Origin: WHSW01 sp035296705
GTDB taxonomy: Bacteria; Actinomycetota; Thermoleophilia; Solirubrobacterales; 70-9
Direction: 5' to 3'
NCBI GenBank assembly: GCA_035296705.1
Contig: DATHAL010000076.1
Location: 1-24,125, forward strand
Length of the DNA stretch: 24,125 bases
Both the position numbers and the translations under genes were made by a program. Positions 20,901 through 24,125 of this stretch are shown piece by piece; within the stretch, counting starts at the first letter, position 1, and every line of letters begins with the position of its first letter. The notes beneath the pieces were generated by a model. The model worked only from the letters and a program-made list of their open reading frames with translations, was not told where the DNA came from and searched no databases.

Positions 20901-22436
20901 CGCAACGCCTGCCGGCTCACCGCGCTCGGCGCGCTCGCCACAGCGCCCGCACTCGCCTGCGGTCGCCGTGGCTCCCGGCCCTGGGCGCCGCTCGGGCTCC
21001 GCCTCGCCCGGCTCGCGCCGCGGGTTCCGCACGCCCACCAGCGAGATCAGACCGCCGATCGTCATCAGCCCGGCGCCGATCCCCATCCCGAGGTGGAAGG
21101 CCGAGGTCGAGGCGTCGCGGAGCTCCGCGGTCCCGCCCTGGAGCGGCTGGCCGTTACCGGTGTCCCCACCATCGCCGAGGGCGGAGGCGAACTGGGCCGA
21201 GATCACGGCCCCGAGCGCGGCGATCGCCAGGACGCCGGCGACCCGCGACACCGCGTTGTTCACGCCGGAGGCGATCCCGACGTGGCGCTCCTCCACGGCG
21301 TCGAGGACCGTGGTGGTGAGCGGCGCGACCGTCATCGAGAGCCCGAGGCCGAAGATGAGCACCGCGGGCAGGACGCCGGTCAGATACGGCGCGTCGGAGT
21401 CGATGCCGGCGAGCCAGGCGAGGCCGACCGCGGCGATCAGCGGCCCGACACCCATCGGCACGCGTGGGCCGATCCGCGACGCGAGGGCGCCGAAGCGCCC
21501 CGAGAGCACGAACATCAGGACCGTCACCGGGGTGGTCGCGGCGCCGGCCTCGAACGCGCTGTAGCCGGCGACCTGCTGCAAAAACAGCGTGATGAAGAAG
21601 AACCCACCGATCAACCCGGCGTAGACCGTGAGCGTCGCGAGGTTGACGACGGAGAAGTTGTGTGAGCGAAAGAGCTCGAGCGGCAGCATCGGCGCGCGGG
21701 ACCTCGATTCCCACCAGACGAACGCGCCAAGCAGCAGGAAGCCGCCCACGAGCGGCCCCCAGACGAGCGGGTCATCGAAGCCGCGCGTCGGCTGCTCGGT
21801 GAGGGCGAAGACCGGGCCGGCGAGGCCGAGGGCCGAGAGCGCGATCCCGACACCGTCGATACCCCGCGCCGCCTCCGGGTCCGTGCTCTCCTCCACGGCC
21901 CGCAGCGTGAGCCAGATCGTCGCCGCGATCAGCGGCAGGTTGATCCAGAAGATCAGGCGCCAGTCGAGCTCGACCAAAAGCCCGCCCCCCGCCGGTCCGA
22001 TCAGGGTCGAGATGCCGGCCCAGGCGGTCCAGAGCCCGACCGCGCGCCCGCGCGCCTCGCCCTCGAACGTGGCGGCGAGGATCGCGAGCGAGCCCGGCAC
22101 GAGCAGCGCTCCGGCGATGCCCTGCAGCGCCCGAGCCACGACGAGCGCCTCGTCCGTGGGCGCGATCGCGCACAGGGTCGAGGTGACGCCGAATCCGACG
22201 AGACCGGCTACGAACATCCGCCGGCGCCCATAGAGGTCGCCGAGCGAGCCACCGACGAGAAGCAGCGAGACCAGGGTGAGCATGTACGCCTCGACCACCC
22301 ACTGCTGCCCCGCGAGGCCGGTGTCGAGATCGTCCTCGATCGCGGGGAGCGCGACGTTGACGACGGTCGAGTCCAGGAAGACGATCGTCGAGCCGAGGAT
22401 CGTGGCGATCAGCGTCAGCCGCTCCCTCCGCGTCAT
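20898..22436 (-). CDS. MFS drug:proton antiporter, DHA2 (14-TM, EmrB/QacA) family
   Basis: A 512-residue inner-membrane transporter with about 14 hydrophobic helices. Motif D1 LDSTVVNVALP (21-31) in the first helix is diagnostic for DHA2 exporters. GDLYGRRRMF (motif A) follows helix 2, and GPAGGGLLVELDWRLIFWINLP holds motif C and the loop after it. The C-terminal tail is Arg/Glu-rich with a CxxC (ECGRCGE). ATG at 22436 is chosen because it gives the standard MTRRERLTLIATILGSTIVFLD opening; an in-frame ATG 48 nt upstream is less likely. CACACT lies 6 nt before the ATG. The substrate is unknown; relatives export hydrophobic drugs and dyes. Divergent from the beta-propeller gene, and no regulator gene lies beside it. 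Confidence 0.92.
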   Translation of the reverse strand: MTRRERLTLIATILGSTIVFLDSTVVNVALPAIEDDLDTGLAGQQWVVEAYMLTLVSLLLVGGSLGDLYGRRRMFVAGLVGFGVTSTLCAIAPTDEALVVARALQGIAGALLVPGSLAILAATFEGEARGRAVGLWTAWAGISTLIGPAGGGLLVELDWRLIFWINLPLIAATIWLTLRAVEESTDPEAARGIDGVGIALSALGLAGPVFALTEQPTRGFDDPLVWGPLVGGFLLLGAFVWWESRSRAPMLPLELFRSHNFSVVNLATLTVYAGLIGGFFFITLFLQQVAGYSAFEAGAATTPVTVLMFVLSGRFGALASRIGPRVPMGVGPLIAAVGLAWLAGIDSDAPYLTGVLPAVLIFGLGLSMTVAPLTTTVLDAVEERHVGIASGVNNAVSRVAGVLAIAALGAVISAQFASALGDGGDTGNGQPLQGGTAELRDASTSAFHLGMGIGAGLMTIGGLISLVGVRNPRREPGEAEPERRPGPGATATAGECGRCGERAERGEPAGVA

Positions 22437-22477
22437 GCGACGAGTGTGGCAGCCGCTGCTCCGGGACCTCTGCGAGG

Positions 22478-23467
22478 GTGGCAACCGTAACGGTGATAGT
22501 GCGACTCGTCGTTGCGACCGTCTGCTCGTTCTTCACCCTCTGTGGCGTCGCCTTCGGCGCCGGCGGGCCCGTGATCCCCAGCGCGTCCTTCGGTGGCGCC
22601 GGGGTCACGGGGCCGCCCGCCACTCCCGCCTCGGAGTTCCGCTACGTCACCGGCCTCGGCGGCAGCCACGGCAGCGTGGTGGCGAAGGTGAACCGCGAGA
22701 CGGGCAGCATCCCTCAGTTCGCCTTCCTCGACGACGACTGGACGCTTCCCGCGGTGACGATCTTCGGAGACGCGGGCGGCCTCTCAGCGGACGGTGAGGC
22801 TCTCGTCCTCGTCAGGCCCGTGTATCGCCCGCGCGTGGAGCGCACCGAGTTGCGGATCATGAGCACGCGGCGCCTGAGGACGATCGATCGGATCACGCTG
22901 CGCGGGACGTTCGGCTTCGACGCGATCTCCCCGGACGGCCGCCGGCTCTACCTGATCCAGTACCGCGACCCGCGCGACCCGCTCGACTACCGGGTCCGCG
23001 AGTACGACGTCGCCGCGGCTGAGCTGCGGGCCGGCGCGATCGTCGATCCCGACGAGCCGGACGAGAAGATGACCGGCCAGCCCGTCTCCCGGAAGGCCAG
23101 CAACGACGGGCGCTGGGTGTACACGCTCTACGCCGGCGGCGAGGAGACCTTCGTCCACGCGCTGGACACCGAGCGCGGCATCGCCCAGTGCATCGATCTC
23201 GAGGGGTTCGCGGGGAACACCGCCTACCAGCTGCGCCTGGAGATCGACCGGACGACGGGCGCGCTCACGGTTTTCGACAAGAACGAGCCGGCGGCGACGA
23301 TCGACCGGGCGACGCTCGCGGTCAGGCCGCTCGCCGAGCAGCCCGCGACCAGCGCCGCGGACGGCGGCGACGCGGACTGGGTCGGCGCGGCCGCCGTCGG
23401 GAGCGGGATCGCGCTCCTCGCCGCGACGACGCTGCTCCTGCTCCGGCGGCGCCGCGCCACGGCTTGA
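22478..23467 (+). CDS. membrane-anchored beta-propeller-like surface protein
   Basis: A 329-residue exported protein of unknown function. It has an N-terminal signal segment (about 8-28, VRLVVATVCSFFTLCGVAFGA), then an extracytoplasmic region with three blade-like repeats: LSADGEALVL (102-111), SPDGRRLYLI (151-160) and SNDGRWVYTL (208-217), the S-x-D-G-x-x-x-Y/V pattern of WD40/YVTN-type propellers. One C-terminal transmembrane helix (301-322) with a basic stop RRRRATA makes it a type I membrane protein. GTGs at 22478, 22493 and 22499 are all possible starts; 22499 gives the neatest signal peptide (MRLVV). It lies 41 bp before the ECF sigma gene, on the same strand, so it may be part of that signalling unit; this is an inference. 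Confidence 0.75.
   Translation: MATVTVIVRLVVATVCSFFTLCGVAFGAGGPVIPSASFGGAGVTGPPATPASEFRYVTGLGGSHGSVVAKVNRETGSIPQFAFLDDDWTLPAVTIFGDAGGLSADGEALVLVRPVYRPRVERTELRIMSTRRLRTIDRITLRGTFGFDAISPDGRRLYLIQYRDPRDPLDYRVREYDVAAAELRAGAIVDPDEPDEKMTGQPVSRKASNDGRWVYTLYAGGEETFVHALDTERGIAQCIDLEGFAGNTAYQLRLEIDRTTGALTVFDKNEPAATIDRATLAVRPLAEQPATSAADGGDADWVGAAAVGSGIALLAATTLLLLRRRRATA
22484..22494. repeat. 11-bp palindrome ACCGTAACGGT in the divergent MFS/beta-propeller control region
   Basis: Two perfect 5-bp arms, ACCGT and ACGGT, flank one A. The site lies within or just before the beta-propeller start (depending on which GTG is used) and 48 bp upstream of the MFS ATG. It could be an operator, but its short size makes a chance origin possible. 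Confidence 0.3.
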
Positions 23468-23508
23468 TCGCGCACGCGCTCCCATTCGCGGGACAATCGG
23501 TGCGGCCG

Positions 23509-24087
23509 ATGGGCGCCGAGCAGGCCTCAGAGCGCATCGTGCGGCTGCCGCGCGCGGGGCCGCTCGCGCGGCGGCGGGACGCCGCGCTGATCCGCGAGGC
23601 GCAGCGCGGCTCGACCGACGCGCTGGAGGAGCTCTTCCGTCGCCACTGGCGCCGCGCCCATCGCGCGGCGTTCCTCGTCGTCCACGACTCGGCGGCGGCC
23701 GAGGACATCGCCCAGGAGGCGTTCCTCTCCGCGATCCGGGCGCTCGACCGCTTCGACCGCCGCCGCCCGTTCGGCCCCTGGCTTCACCGCATCACCGTCA
23801 ACCGCTCGATCGACTTCGCCCGCGCTCGCGCCCTGCGCGGCGAGGCCTCCCTCCCGGAGTCGGCGGCGGCGGCGGCGCCGGAGGCAAACGCGATCTCCGG
23901 GGAGCTGATGTCGGCGCTCGCCGACCTGCCGCCGGAGTTTCGCGCGGTGGTCGTCCTGCGGTACGTGCTCGAGTACACGCCCGGCGAGATCGGCGAGATG
24001 CTCGACCTGCCGCGCGGGACGGTGAACTCGCGACTTCGCCGTGGGCTCGACCGGCTGCGCCCGGCGATCGAGGAGGAGCCGAGATGA
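23509..24087 (+). CDS. ECF-type RNA polymerase sigma factor
   Basis: A 192-residue group IV sigma factor. Region 2 runs about 37-110: ALEELFRRHWRRAHRAAFLVV, then DSAAAEDIAQEAFLSAIRALDRF (the D-A-E-D-x-x-Q-E-x-F signature), and RPFGPWLHRITVNRSIDFARAR. An Ala/Glu linker (111-135) joins region 4 (about 136-186), with LPPEFRAVVVLRYVLEYTPGEIGEMLDLPRGTVNSRLRRGLDRLR as the helix-turn-helix. There is no region 3, as expected for ECF. ATG 23509 is favoured; a GTG at 23500 would add three residues. Its TGA overlaps the next ATG (ATGA). The regulon is unknown; the coupled downstream gene and upstream surface protein suggest an envelope-sensing unit. Confidence 0.95.
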   Translation: MGAEQASERIVRLPRAGPLARRRDAALIREAQRGSTDALEELFRRHWRRAHRAAFLVVHDSAAAEDIAQEAFLSAIRALDRFDRRRPFGPWLHRITVNRSIDFARARALRGEASLPESAAAAAPEANAISGELMSALADLPPEFRAVVVLRYVLEYTPGEIGEMLDLPRGTVNSRLRRGLDRLRPAIEEEPR

Positions 24088-24125
24088 GCCGCGACCGCGA
24101 GCTTCGCGAGGCGCTGCGCGCCCTG
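24084..24125 (+). CDS. start of a gene coupled to the ECF sigma factor, probably its anti-sigma factor
   Basis: Only 14 codons are in the window (M-S-R-D-R-E-L-R-E-A-L-R-A-L). The ATG overlaps the sigma-factor stop (ATGA) with GGAGGAG about 7 nt upstream. A translationally coupled gene after an ECF sigma gene is usually the anti-sigma factor, but nothing diagnostic is visible here. Confidence 0.5.
   Translation, partial: MSRDRELREALRAL

Noticed and set aside
1..24125. Mobile elements, CRISPR arrays, tRNA or rRNA genes
   Set aside because: No transposase, integrase, direct-repeat array or cloverleaf was seen, and intergenic gaps are too short to hold RNA genes apart from the aroF leader.

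Overview
The window is about 24 kb of a very GC-rich chromosome (roughly 70% G+C by eye) packed with housekeeping genes. GTG and TTG starts are common, and 4-bp overlaps of the ATGA/GTGA/TTGA type join neighbouring genes. Gene content and style point to a high-GC Actinomycetota; an early-branching lineage such as Thermoleophilia (Solirubrobacterales-like) is my inference, not proven. One hint is that PriA keeps an intact helicase domain, unlike the streptomycete and mycobacterial homologues. I see no mobile elements, CRISPR arrays, rRNA or tRNA. No gene-free stretch exceeds 300 bases; the longest, 14911-15183, is a regulatory leader.

Layout: (1) 1-5561, minus strand: priA, def, fmt, rsmB, a small four-CxxC zinc-ribbon gene and rpe (cut by the window edge). 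This is a restart/translation-start/rRNA-modification operon. (2) 5621-6151, plus: a PH-domain membrane protein. (3) 6179-11113, minus: cmk, der, a DUF3352-like membrane protein and metK. (4) 11140-11484, plus: a small cupin squeezed between cmk and aroA. (5) 11481-15137, minus: an aromatic operon with a leader peptide, a type I-beta DAHP synthase (aroF), prephenate dehydrogenase (tyrA) and EPSP synthase (aroA). (6) 15184-16358, plus: an M15 peptidase and a GNAT acetyltransferase. (7) 16377-22436, minus: a DHA2-type MFS transporter, trpS, scpA, scpB, rluB, aroH chorismate mutase and a HisC-like aminotransferase. (8) 22478 to the end, plus: a membrane-anchored beta-propeller protein, an ECF sigma factor and the start of a coupled gene that is probably its anti-sigma factor.

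Aromatic amino-acid synthesis is split in two: entry and EPSP formation (aroF, aroA) with the tyrosine branch (tyrA) in one operon, and chorismate mutase plus a probable aromatic transaminase behind rluB. Tryptophanyl-tRNA synthetase lies nearby.

The most exciting element is the aroF leader (14911-15137, minus). A 28-codon ORF ends in F-S-Y-Y-W-R-F-S. Its Phe-Ser codons are exactly complementary to the aroF Shine-Dalgarno sequence, and its Tyr-Trp-Arg codons are exactly complementary to a segment just upstream of it. These arms flank a 14-bp GC-rich stem, and no U-run follows. This reads as ribosome-stalling control of aroF translation by aromatic amino-acid supply. A second theme is a TAnnnT hexamer 6-9 nt before many start codons, suggesting widespread leaderless mRNAs; twice the upstream gene's stop codon forms the start of that hexamer.
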